From JAGVIE01 sp964520905 (GTDB taxonomy: Bacteria; Bacteroidota; Ignavibacteria; UBA10030; SZUA-254), in assembly GCA_964520905.1 (NCBI GenBank), contig CAZFQL010000017.1, positions 31,779 through 95,778 of the forward strand: a DNA stretch of 64,000 nt, read 5' to 3'. Every line of letters starts with the position of its first letter. Position 1 is the first letter of the stretch. Made by a program: the position numbers and the translations under genes. Shown here in pieces: positions 54,239 to 62,475 of the stretch. The notes beneath the pieces are model-generated. The model had not been told where the DNA came from. It made no database searches and saw only the letters and a program-made list of their open reading frames with translations.

Positions 54239-55078
54239 CTTCGGGCGAATCTTTTTAATCTCTTTCTCAATGTCAAGCAGCATTTGGGACAAACTCCTAT
54301 TGTCTTCGGGTTGATAGCCGGCTTGTTTCCGCATTTGGAAATGCTGCAGAAGCAATTTAGCACGAGTTCTAACCATCACATCACCATTGCTAAGAGCCAC
54401 CTCCTTTAGTCGGGGCACCACAAAATTGACGTGTGCTTCCTTGGTCAGGTTGTAAAGATCGTCATATGCAGATCTAGAAGAATAGTCATCACTTGAACGC
54501 AGCACCTCAATTGAGAATTTCATTTCTTCGTATTGATCAATGGACCAAATCAGATTGAACCATTGCCATAGCGGGGTCTGGATGCTTGACGTCGCCTCTT
54601 TAGGGTCACGCCTGAAATACGAGAGGATTATCGGAAGAGTGGCAGAGTCCTTAACAGCAAAGAGACCTTCAATGGCCTTGATCCTCTTCTCTTTCAAACT
54701 GTCTCTGAGCTGACTCGCGAGAGAAGCGACCTCACTCTTGGGATCAAGTGCGTCTTGTGATTGGAGGGAGAGGCGTGAGACAAGAAGCGACTTTTCCGAT
54801 TCCAAGTCCTGAATCTTCTTCAGTAGTGTCTTTGCCTCCTCCTGATCAGTCGAAGCAGAAAGCGTTGGAGTAGGCATGGAGGGAGACAGCGGTCTGGCAT
54901 CCGACGATGAGAGACTTTGGGACGGATTTTGCTGAGACTTTAGTTGCGCCTCCAAGGCCGCAACATGTTGCTCAGCAGAAAATCGAGTCACGGCAAATGT
55001 CCCTCCGGCAACTGCAGCAACGACGACAGCAAACCAAGCGATTAGCTTCACTACTGAAATGTTGACCACTGTGTTCAT
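54233..55078 (-). CDS. Membrane-anchored protein with coiled coil, bounded by inverted repeats
   Basis: 281 residues from the ATG at 55078. An N-terminal membrane helix (VVKLIAWFAVVVAAVAGGTFAV) is followed by a Ser/Pro-rich linker (SSSDARPLSPSMPTPTLSAS), a coiled coil (EEAKTLLKKIQDLESEKSLL), and a helical domain resembling HEAT-type repeats (IKAIEGLFAVKDSATLPIILSYF, VPRLKEVALSNGDVMVRTRAKLLLQHF). No family is assigned. Both ends lie within or next to a 15-bp inverted repeat, and the composition is GC-richer than its neighbours by eye, which suggests transfer as a cassette. Confidence 0.75.
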   Translation of the reverse strand: MNTVVNISVVKLIAWFAVVVAAVAGGTFAVTRFSAEQHVAALEAQLKSQQNPSQSLSSSDARPLSPSMPTPTLSASTDQEEAKTLLKKIQDLESEKSLLVSRLSLQSQDALDPKSEVASLASQLRDSLKEKRIKAIEGLFAVKDSATLPIILSYFRRDPKEATSSIQTPLWQWFNLIWSIDQYEEMKFSIEVLRSSDDYSSRSAYDDLYNLTKEAHVNFVVPRLKEVALSNGDVMVRTRAKLLLQHFQMRKQAGYQPEDNRSLSQMLLDIEKEIKKIRPKK

Positions 55079-55113
55079 GATGACCACCGATGCTCCGGTT
55101 TGAGTATATTTGA

Positions 55114-55128
55114 AAGTAGCTGCCTAAC
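55114..55128. repeat. 15-bp inverted repeat, right copy
   Basis: AAGTAGCTGCCTAAC, the reverse complement of 54224-54238, 35 bp upstream of the enclosed start codon. On the coding strand it reads GTTAGGC..., like an integron core site. Confidence 0.85.
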
Positions 55129-55236
55129 TATTAATAATGGTTTCATATATAACACTCTTTCTTTTATTTCTGTCGGTATAACATCCTACCGTAAAATACT
55201 CAATAACTCTAATAGTATTATTGTTTTCTGCGTACA

Positions 55237-55395
55237 ATGTACAAATCTCTTTCTATTGAATCAAGTGTTTGCAAGGTAATTTTCATACAAAATTCAAGTT
55301 TAGCGAGCGGCACGAAGTATTGGTTTCGTGTTGCGGGCGTAGGCGCAGCAGGACAAGGCGCATGGAGCGATCCGGCTACGAAGTATGCACCGTAA
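55237..55395 (+). pseudogene. Fibronectin type III domain remnant
   Basis: 52 codons from an ATG at 55237. Only the end is recognisable: LASGTKYWFRVAGVGAAGQG followed by AWSDPATKYAP and a stop, the last strands of a fibronectin-III domain. The upstream part does not resemble the rest of the domain, so a larger gene has been lost here. Confidence 0.6.
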
Positions 55396-55429
55396 TTTAA
55401 TCTTACCGCAACTCACCATAAAATAAATA

Positions 55430-55453
55430 CGGCTCACGTTAATGCGTGAGCCG
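55430..55453 (-). terminator. Hairpin downstream of the T9SS protein gene
   Basis: The arms CGGCTCACG and CGTGAGCCG enclose TTAATG, a perfect 9-bp stem 27 bp past the stop. On the minus strand it is followed by TATTTATTTTATGG, moderately T-rich. Confidence 0.65.
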
Positions 55454-55479
55454 TTATGTTTATAAAAATCATCGCCAGA

Positions 55480-57726
55480 TTATTTCATCAAAATTAATTT
55501 CTTTGTCCCGATATAGTTGTGCCCTGATCTTGTCGAAGGGCTTGCTGTAATTATTCTATAAAAATACACCCCACTCGGTACCTTCTCAGCATTCCATGTT
55601 GCAGTATATTCACCTGCGGCTTTCATTTGATCAACAAGTGTTTCAACCTCTCTTCCCAGCACATCAAAAACTTTCAGCGTGACATGACTTTGAGTTGGTA
55701 GTTGATAGCTGATCGTGGTAGTTGGGTTAAACGGGTTGGGGTAGTTCTGAAAAAGAGTAAATACTTTTGGAGCCGGGGAGATCGGATCTACTGCAAGAAT
55801 AACTATTCTATTAGAAAGAATAGCATTTATGATTGTACCGGAAAGCACACCTCTGCTCAAGGTTAGACTGCTATTTTGAACGATAACGCATCGAATTGTT
55901 CCAGTTGCTCCAAGCCCGATGTCTCCAGTAATAAAATAGTATTTTCCAGCGGTATCAATTGTGCTTGCAATATTGCTGAAAGTGACCGAACCACCTTCTC
56001 CCGGATCTGTTGCCACGGTAAAACTAACTTGAACATCTGCGCTGGAGTCGAATGACGCGTCGTTAGAGGCCCATAATTTAAAATTTGTAAATCCTGTTCT
56101 TGAACTATCGAGTCGAATTTTCAGAGTATCCAGCGAAACATATGAATAAGTGCTTATCAATTTAAACCGTCCCAGCGGCTGATTGGAGAGACCATGTGCA
56201 ACATTTTGATTAAATGAACTGCCGTCTGCAAATGTAACATTGAGTGAAACACCGGTTCCCTGTATATCAAAATTGTAAGGATTTTTCACCCAGTCATCAT
56301 TTGGAATGGAGGCAGCTGCTGTATGCAATCCCCCGTTTGATGGATGGAACTTTATTTGCAATATAGTTGAATCCCCTGCATCGATGGTTCCAGATGGAGC
56401 AGTGATAAGACTAAAATCGGAAGCATTTGGACCGGCAATGGAAACATGCGGTGAGTCGCTGTTAAGCCTGAGTGTGCCGGTACCATTATTATGGATAATA
56501 AAATTTCTGACGATATACCCTCCTGTCGAATCAGCAAAACCGAAATCTGTAAAATCATCTGCTGAAGGAGTGTTGTCACCGTCAGCAATCATTTTTCCAT
56601 TACCTGAAATTCCAATCTCGGGATAAGTTTGAACCTTTACACTCCACCCTTTTACTTCAAGATTGGCTTTATAAGTAAGGCCTGCTGTTGTAGGCGGATC
56701 ATTTCCCAATAATTCTACTATACAATTCGTAGTGCCTAACTCATCAAGCTCTTTCAGTACTTTATCAATTGAATCAGTAACAAGCTGGTTATTATTTAAA
56801 TATAACGATCTAAGCTGATAACACCCTGTAACATTTACGCTTTTCAATTGATTGTTGTTAAAGTTAATTTCCGACCAGCCGTTTATATTTTGAAGAGATC
56901 CCGATAGATCCAATGAGGTGTAATAATTTTCCGACGCGATAATTTGTATACTGTCCGCAATGTTCTCCGGTGTAAGCTTGAATAGACCTCTCTGATTTGT
57001 CTCCCATATAAGTAATTGACTTATCGCCGGGAAACTCTCCATGTGCACAAACATAGAGTCGTTTGTGATGGCATGGTTTTGCCTGATGCAAATGTGCCAG
57101 AGCTCATCGGTGCTGTTCGAGAATGTGATGGTTGTATAATCGTTCAAAGCGCCCCGTAAATCTTCAAGTGCTGTGCAACCAGAAAGATCGAGTTCTTTTA
57201 AATCGTTATCTTCAAGACAAAGACGTTTAAGCTTCGGCAAGTTGTGCAACGAAACATGTTTAACGCTTCTCGATAGGAAGCATTCAATCGTTTCGATGTT
57301 GATAAAATTATCAAAGTTAAGCGAATCAAGCATATTATAAGACGAGCACCACAACTGGAGATAAGGGGCTGTCAAATCAAGATGCTCTACTTTCGATACA
57401 TACTGATCTGCAATAAAAGGAATAGAATATGAACCACCATCTCCTGCATCATAACCGATATTGATGCCTCTTATTGCGCTCCAAGGTGTAACTTTTAACC
57501 TGTTTAATCGCATCCCTTCCGATCCATAATCTTTTAAGGGATTTTCTGCTGTGCTGGTCGTACTATCAGCGAATGTCCATAATATTTCAGCTGTTCCTTC
57601 GAGTGTGAGAAGCGGCGAGAATGTGCTTCCATTAGAATAGAAGAGTACCTCTTCGGGATATTCCTGCCCTACACATACGAGAGAAAATATATAAATAAAT
57701 ACTAGTACTGTAATTATATTATTCAT
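55480..57726 (-). CDS. Secreted leucine-rich-repeat protein with T9SS type A sorting domain
   Basis: 748 residues. The N-terminal signal IITVLVFIYIFSLVCVGQEYP is followed by a leucine-rich-repeat-like stretch (about 110-335; NNQLKSVNVTGCYQLRSLYLNNNQL) and a choice-of-anchor/ASPM-type domain (about 370-500; GTGTLRLNSDSPHVSIAG, DAGDSTILQIKFHPSNGG). The C-terminal sorting domain (about 660-748) contains LFQNYPNPFNPTTTISYQL and VPSGVYFYRI, the signal that sends proteins through the type IX secretion system. It is probably surface-exposed or released; the binding partner is unknown. Confidence 0.93.
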   Translation of the reverse strand: MNNIITVLVFIYIFSLVCVGQEYPEEVLFYSNGSTFSPLLTLEGTAEILWTFADSTTSTAENPLKDYGSEGMRLNRLKVTPWSAIRGINIGYDAGDGGSYSIPFIADQYVSKVEHLDLTAPYLQLWCSSYNMLDSLNFDNFINIETIECFLSRSVKHVSLHNLPKLKRLCLEDNDLKELDLSGCTALEDLRGALNDYTTITFSNSTDELWHICIRQNHAITNDSMFVHMESFPAISQLLIWETNQRGLFKLTPENIADSIQIIASENYYTSLDLSGSLQNINGWSEINFNNNQLKSVNVTGCYQLRSLYLNNNQLVTDSIDKVLKELDELGTTNCIVELLGNDPPTTAGLTYKANLEVKGWSVKVQTYPEIGISGNGKMIADGDNTPSADDFTDFGFADSTGGYIVRNFIIHNNGTGTLRLNSDSPHVSIAGPNASDFSLITAPSGTIDAGDSTILQIKFHPSNGGLHTAAASIPNDDWVKNPYNFDIQGTGVSLNVTFADGSSFNQNVAHGLSNQPLGRFKLISTYSYVSLDTLKIRLDSSRTGFTNFKLWASNDASFDSSADVQVSFTVATDPGEGGSVTFSNIASTIDTAGKYYFITGDIGLGATGTIRCVIVQNSSLTLSRGVLSGTIINAILSNRIVILAVDPISPAPKVFTLFQNYPNPFNPTTTISYQLPTQSHVTLKVFDVLGREVETLVDQMKAAGEYTATWNAEKVPSGVYFYRIITASPSTRSGHNYIGTKKLILMK

Positions 57727-57814
57727 TTTAAATAAAATTCTTTTTAAATCTAATATTTGAATTTACAAACTTAACCGGACAAATGGAAATAGTTAACGGA
57801 GTGATTTATTCAAG

Positions 57815-58213
57815 TTAGAAATTCCCATTAAAAGCATAGACATTAGTGTCCGTCAAGCTTGTATCGACCGTAGTTCCGCTTATGCCGTTGTCGGTGAAAA
57901 TAAAGATGCGTTTGTCATCAGTACCGGCAAAGAGATTTTGCCCGCTGACGGCAAGAGCACTGACATACATACTCGTCAAACCGTTGTTGACTGCTGTCCA
58001 ACGTGTGCCGTTATCAGTCGAGAGAAATACACCGCCCCTATAAGTTCCGGCAAAGAGATGCGTACCGCCTGTCCCACTATTAGCGGGAGAGACGGCAAAG
58101 CAACTAACATGTCCGCCATACGGTCCATTCATTTGCACCCATTGGGCGGGAGTTGTGCCCGCAAAAACAATTGAGAGCAGGCAAATAAAAAATATAGCAG
58201 GGAAAATACGCAT
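57815..58213 (-). CDS. Truncated secreted BNR/photosystem-stability-type repeat protein
   Basis: 132 residues. The signal MRIFPAIFFICLLSIVFAG ends near TPAQ. Two or three repeats of the type HLFAGTYRGGVFLSTDNGTRWTAVNNGL follow, then the frame ends at VYAFNGNF. Relatives usually carry many more such repeats and a sorting domain, so this is likely the 5' fragment of a larger T9SS cargo gene. It has a good promoter (58288-58316), so a short product may still be made. Confidence 0.65.
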   Translation of the reverse strand: MRIFPAIFFICLLSIVFAGTTPAQWVQMNGPYGGHVSCFAVSPANSGTGGTHLFAGTYRGGVFLSTDNGTRWTAVNNGLTSMYVSALAVSGQNLFAGTDDKRIFIFTDNGISGTTVDTSLTDTNVYAFNGNF

Positions 58214-58287
58214 GGTGTTAATCCCTTCCGAGTAAATTGAACCCTACCAGAGCAATTACAGTTATCCTTTGTTAATTCGGTAAGATA

Positions 58288-58316
58288 AATATATGAATCT
58301 AAAAATAGAGTGTCAA
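58288..58316 (-). promoter_or_regulatory. Promoter upstream of the truncated secreted protein
   Basis: Minus strand: TTGACA (58316-58311), a 17-base spacer, TATATT (58293-58288), about 75 bp before the ATG. It uses the same hexamers as the promoter at 7418-7445. Confidence 0.65.
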
Positions 58317-58369
58317 GAAATTTACCCTAATCCCTCGTACTCCCCAATAATATTCAATATACGAAGATT

Positions 58370-59590
58370 TTACTCGTATCTCAGCGCATCAATCGGATGA
58401 AGGGATGCGGCTTTACGTGCCGGATAATAACCGAAGAAAATTCCAACTGCCATCGAAAAGAAAACGGCGAGGATAATTGAGTTTGCAGTAATCAACGTGG
58501 GCCAACCGGCAAACTTAGAAACAAGGCTCGATCCGCCGACACCGAAAACAATCCCGATCACACCTCCGAGCAAGCTCATTACTATCGCTTCCATCAAAAA
58601 TTGAGTAAGAATATCGCGCTTCCGCGCGCCGATAGACATTCTAATTCCGATCTCGCGTGTTCGTTCCGTTACCGAGACGAGCATGATGTTCATAATACCG
58701 ATCCCGCCGACAAGAAGCGAAACGGATGCGATACTGGCAAGGAGTGTCGTCATTATTTTCGTGGTTGCAGATTGTGCGTCTGCGATTTCTGTCTGGTTGC
58801 GAATCGTAAAATCATTATCATCCATCGGTCCAAGTTTATGACGCATCCGTAGAAGATCGGTCATTTGTTGCTGCGCAAGAGGAATCTGTGCTTTCGAAAC
58901 TGCCGATGCGATAAAGCCCCAGGAGCGTACGTGCCCAACGAGCCGTTTTTGTAATGTTGTATATGGAATGATTATAAGATCATCCTGATCCTGTCCCATT
59001 GCATTCTGACCTTTTGATTTCAATGTGCCGATAACCCGAAAGGGAATATTTCGAATCCGTACCGTCTGATTAATTGGGTTTGAACCTTCGAAAAGCTGGC
59101 CTATAACAGTCTGTCCAAGTAAGCAAACTTTTGTTGCGGCACGAACATCCTGATCGGTAAAGAAATCTCCCGCATCCAAACGCCAATCACGAATAGCGAA
59201 TAAATCGACTGTCCCGCCTTGAATCCTTGTTCCCCAATTCAGATTTCCGGACACAACCTGTGCACCGCTGCCAACTTGTGGACTTACATAAGCAACCGCC
59301 GGGCATTGTTCCTTTACAGCTTGCTGATCTTCCTCTGTGAGTGATGTACCAGTTCCCCCACCTCCCATAACTCCACCTCTGCTCGATGAGCCGGGAAAAA
59401 CCATTAATACATTCGAACCTAAACTGCTGATCTGCGCTTCAACAGATACCTGCGCACCCTGTCCGATGGCAACCATAGCAATTACTGCCCCGACACCAAT
59501 GATGATACCGAGCATCGTAAGAAGAGAACGCATCTTGTTCCTCAGCAAAGCATCGAAGGCGATCCGTAGTATTTCAAAAAATCTCATCAT
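58370..59590 (-). CDS. MacB-like ABC transporter permease
   Basis: 406 residues. The first membrane helix is in ALLRNKMRSLLTMLGIIIGVGAVIAMVAIGQGA; a large periplasmic domain (about 45-280) with SSLGSNVLMVFPGSSSRG follows, then three membrane helices with SVTERTREIGIRMSIGARKRDIL and YYPARKAASLHPIDALRYE. This is the FtsX/MacB fold. It lies 42 bp behind a MacA-like adaptor. No ATP-binding subunit is encoded in the window, although one is normally beside or fused to this permease. Confidence 0.92.
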   Translation of the reverse strand: MMRFFEILRIAFDALLRNKMRSLLTMLGIIIGVGAVIAMVAIGQGAQVSVEAQISSLGSNVLMVFPGSSSRGGVMGGGGTGTSLTEEDQQAVKEQCPAVAYVSPQVGSGAQVVSGNLNWGTRIQGGTVDLFAIRDWRLDAGDFFTDQDVRAATKVCLLGQTVIGQLFEGSNPINQTVRIRNIPFRVIGTLKSKGQNAMGQDQDDLIIIPYTTLQKRLVGHVRSWGFIASAVSKAQIPLAQQQMTDLLRMRHKLGPMDDNDFTIRNQTEIADAQSATTKIMTTLLASIASVSLLVGGIGIMNIMLVSVTERTREIGIRMSIGARKRDILTQFLMEAIVMSLLGGVIGIVFGVGGSSLVSKFAGWPTLITANSIILAVFFSMAVGIFFGYYPARKAASLHPIDALRYE

Positions 59591-59632
59591 AATATTTCTT
59601 ATTCAAGTTTCACAATTTTAAAGTCAAGATGT

Positions 59633-60982
59633 TTATCTCCTGCCCGTTCCGCCGCCGCCGCCCATCATCACACGCTGCGGTGCGAAAGGATTATTCATTT
59701 GAGAACTCATTGCAGTCGATCCGTTCGTTGTGCCTACGATGACTTCATCACCTTCCTTTAACTGCTCACTTAGAAGTTCTACAAACCGATTGTCATTCAG
59801 CCCGATTTTCAGAGCGATCGATTTTAGATTTTTTCCTCCTTCAAGAATCCACACTTTTGCCATTTTACTCTCTGCGCGTTTCTTTTGTAACCAGTCGCCG
59901 TGCGATGTTTCTGTTTTGGGGGAATCATTCCGCTTCATTCCTCTTTTATATTGCCCTTCTTCTCGCCCGCCGGCTTTCTGACCTGATTTATTTTGATCCT
60001 TCCGATCTTGCGTAATCTGTTTTTCATCCGTTGAACTTATTTTCTCGGTCTGAAGATTTTCCAGAACTTCCTTCGGCGGCTGGAACCGGGTTGCAAGCGT
60101 CGGGACACGTAAAACATTTTCACGTTTGTTTACGAGAATCGAAACTGTTGCAGTCATTCCCGGACGAAGTTTCAAATCAGGATTTGGAACATCGATGATC
60201 ACTGTGTATGTTACTACGTTTTGAACCGTTATCGGTGAGAGGCGGACTTGCGAAACACTGCCGCTGAACTGCTCATCCGGATAAGCATCGACTGTGAATG
60301 TAACTTCCTGCCCGATAGTGATCTGTCCAATGTCGGCTTCATCAACGCTGGCTTCCACCTGCATTCTCCTGAGATCATTCGCAATGGAAAACAATTTAGG
60401 TGTCTGGAAACTCGATGCAACAGTTTGGCCAACATCGACATCGCGCGAGATTACTACTCCATCGATAGGTGCGCGGATAATTGCATACCGGAGATTAACC
60501 CTCGATTGATCGAGTGCCGCCTGGGTTTGCTTGAGTTGCGCAATCGCCGATTCGTATGCTGTTGTTGTAGCATCAAGATCGGCTTGAGATACAAGATTTT
60601 TTTTGAACAACTCGGTAGTCCTTGTAAAATTGCGTTTGGCATCGTTAACCTGCGCTTGATTACGCTCGACGTTCGCCTCGGCTTGTTTCACCGACGCATT
60701 GAGTGCTGTTGAATCGATTTGTGCAATCATCTGTCCCCTCCTAACTTCCGAATTGAAATCGACATAAATCTTTTCGATTATTCCTGATACCTGACTTCCC
60801 ACCTGCACAGTGCGCATAGGGTTGATCGTGCCGGTTGCCCGAACCTGTATGGTAACATCCCCTCGAGTTACTTTTTCGGTCCTATATTTAATTTCTGTGG
60901 AATCCGAATTAAAGAACAAGAAATATCCTGCTGTTCCAACAACAACGATCCCAATGATAATGTATAGATAAAGTTTTTTCAT
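59633..60982 (-). CDS. MacA-like periplasmic adaptor (membrane fusion protein)
   Basis: 449 residues. An N-terminal anchor YIIIGIVVVGTAGYFLFF is followed by a lipoyl/barrel-sandwich half (VTIQVRATGTINPMRTVQVGSQVSG), an alpha hairpin coiled coil (about 85-155), the second lipoyl half (IRAPIDGVVISRDVDVGQTVAS) and beta-barrel domains. Unusual features are a charged insertion at about 310-375, rich in Lys, Asp, Glu and Arg, and a Gly-rich C-terminal tail (MMGGGGGTGRR). It should link the permease downstream to an outer-membrane TolC-type exit. Confidence 0.93.
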   Translation of the reverse strand: MKKLYLYIIIGIVVVGTAGYFLFFNSDSTEIKYRTEKVTRGDVTIQVRATGTINPMRTVQVGSQVSGIIEKIYVDFNSEVRRGQMIAQIDSTALNASVKQAEANVERNQAQVNDAKRNFTRTTELFKKNLVSQADLDATTTAYESAIAQLKQTQAALDQSRVNLRYAIIRAPIDGVVISRDVDVGQTVASSFQTPKLFSIANDLRRMQVEASVDEADIGQITIGQEVTFTVDAYPDEQFSGSVSQVRLSPITVQNVVTYTVIIDVPNPDLKLRPGMTATVSILVNKRENVLRVPTLATRFQPPKEVLENLQTEKISSTDEKQITQDRKDQNKSGQKAGGREEGQYKRGMKRNDSPKTETSHGDWLQKKRAESKMAKVWILEGGKNLKSIALKIGLNDNRFVELLSEQLKEGDEVIVGTTNGSTAMSSQMNNPFAPQRVMMGGGGGTGRR

Positions 60983-61016
60983 AATAACGAATAACGCCTT
61001 TTAGAATGATAAATGA

Positions 61017-61412
61017 TTACAGTTTACTGATCGGTTTTCTACCTGCAAAACCATCCGAGATAGTATGCCAGAATTCGACTGAGTTTTCGCCAATTTTCCA
61101 GCAGAGATATACTTCCTCACCATTAGACATGATTGAGGGAAAATCGATTAACCCACGATCTAAATCTTTAACCAATATTCCTTCGTGAGTAAGATACCGG
61201 AAAATCTCAACGAGGCGTTCAAGCTCACGTGGAAAAACCCGATCGCCGTTAGGACCTCTGCCGCCGAAATATTCATGACGGTAGATATCATAAGCCCGCT
61301 CATCCAATTTCTTTTTCAACTCCACAATCTCTTCTACAAGATGCATGATACCGGGAAGCTTTCTCCGAGCCTCATCGATAGTGAAATGTTGGGAATGTAA
61401 ATATTCAGCCAT
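61017..61412 (-). CDS. DUF2203-family protein
   Basis: 131 residues from the ATG at 61412 (MAEYLHSQHFTIDEARRKLPGI); a TTG at 61424 would add four residues and overlap the upstream gene. EARRKLPGIMHLVEEIVELKK, VKDLDRGLIDFPSIMSNGEEVYLCWKIGE and VEFWHTISDGFAGRKPI are the DUF2203 hallmarks. Function unknown. It lies 8 bp after the aminopeptidase gene. Confidence 0.88.
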   Translation of the reverse strand: MAEYLHSQHFTIDEARRKLPGIMHLVEEIVELKKKLDERAYDIYRHEYFGGRGPNGDRVFPRELERLVEIFRYLTHEGILVKDLDRGLIDFPSIMSNGEEVYLCWKIGENSVEFWHTISDGFAGRKPISKL

Positions 61413-61420
61413 GCAAATGA

Positions 61421-62389
61421 TCAAACCTCAATTACGAATTTCCCGTCTTTCATGATCATCTTGTCATCGAACCAAACAGTAGGTTGCTTGATAAGTCCAT
61501 CAAGATGGCTTGCCACACGAACCGAGCCGCCCATAGATTTGTTATCCCCGAATGCAATGTGAATCGTTCCCATTACTTTTTCGTCTTCTAAAATTTTGCC
61601 CGTGAGGATTGCTTTGTCATTCGTTCCAATTCCGAATTCAGCAACTGTGTATGCGTCTTTGCCGTGCGGCTCCAATAACTCGCGCAAACGTTTTGCTTCC
61701 TCGCCTCCGGTAATCTCGGTTGCGTACCCATCTTTCACAACAATGCGGATCGGTTCTTTCACCATGCCGACACTCGCCATCGATCCGTCGACAACGACAA
61801 TACCGTTCGATAATCCTTCGAGCGGAGCTAAGTAGGATTCGCCGGTGGGAAGATTTCCCCACAAGCCCTTTTCTCTAAAAAGTCCTGAGCTTGCATGTGC
61901 CTCTCGTCCTTTGATCGGCATCGTGATATTCGTCCCCAGTGATGTTGTTACACGAATTGCATCGGTCTTTTCTAAAATCTTACATAACTTGAAAGTGCGT
62001 TCGGCAATTCTATTGTAATCGGCGTTCATACAGCGAATCATGATTTCTTCAGTTACACCGGGAAGCGTTGCTACACGTGCACCTGCGGCGCTTGCATTTC
62101 GGCGCGAATCTGTATGTGTAAGCGATTTAGATGTCGGACACAAAACTACATCCACTTTCTTCATCAGCTCGGCAACTTCCGCCGGCGGTTCTTCTCCGTT
62201 GGTTTTGCGGGGAAGAATTTCAATGAGCATGACTTCGGTTCCGATATCTTTTGCGGCTTGCCAAAGTGAATAACCAATGGTTCGCAGCGGCTCATCGGTA
62301 ACGACAAGAACTTTTTCATTTGATTTAGTCCCCATGCAATCTCGGACGGCTATAAGGGAGGCGGAGTAAAGCTGTGATGTAATTTTCAT
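61421..62389 (-). CDS. Aminopeptidase of the M29/AmpS type
   Basis: 322 residues, shorter than classical M29 enzymes (about 410). Visible features are VLVVTDEPLRTIGYSLWQAA, TKSLTHTDSRRNASAAGARVATLPG, LPTGESYLAPLEGLSNG, and probable metal ligands in VAEFGIGTNDKA and MGTIHIAFGDNKSMGG (Glu, His and Asp positions). The family removes N-terminal residues from small peptides; relatives include NicX-type dioxygenases, so the reaction is not certain. An MFSD1-like transporter gene lies directly upstream. Confidence 0.85.
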   Translation of the reverse strand: MKITSQLYSASLIAVRDCMGTKSNEKVLVVTDEPLRTIGYSLWQAAKDIGTEVMLIEILPRKTNGEEPPAEVAELMKKVDVVLCPTSKSLTHTDSRRNASAAGARVATLPGVTEEIMIRCMNADYNRIAERTFKLCKILEKTDAIRVTTSLGTNITMPIKGREAHASSGLFREKGLWGNLPTGESYLAPLEGLSNGIVVVDGSMASVGMVKEPIRIVVKDGYATEITGGEEAKRLRELLEPHGKDAYTVAEFGIGTNDKAILTGKILEDEKVMGTIHIAFGDNKSMGGSVRVASHLDGLIKQPTVWFDDKMIMKDGKFVIEV

Positions 62390-62409
62390 GTTAATTCCTT
62401 TCAGAATAT

Positions 62410-62472
62410 CTCAGCGTCCTCTGCGCCTCTGTGGTAAAATATTTTCACCGCAGAGAAACAGAGAACACAGAG
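62410..62472. repeat. Dispersed imperfect palindrome, solo copy
   Basis: A 63-bp imperfect palindrome (CTCAGCGTCCTCTGCGCCTC... paired with ...GAGAAACAGAGAACACAGAG), the same family as 31839-31899. Unlike those copies it brackets no gene. It lies between the aminopeptidase and transporter genes. Confidence 0.75.
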
Positions 62473-62475
62473 GAT

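Larger units (their letters stand above)
55129..55479 (+). other. Intergenic region holding a fibronectin-III relic
   Basis: About 350 bp between the repeat-bounded gene and the T9SS protein. The only coding trace is a fibronectin-III C-terminal piece on the plus strand (55237-55395). A CGGCTCACG / CGTGAGCCG hairpin at 55430-55453 just beyond the T9SS gene may terminate that gene. Confidence 0.5.

Noticed and set aside
53884..54363. Minus-strand frame between uvrB and the repeat-bounded gene
   Set aside because: It runs through the 15-bp repeat and the attC-like hairpin and into both genes; Cys- and Arg-rich translation without a family look.
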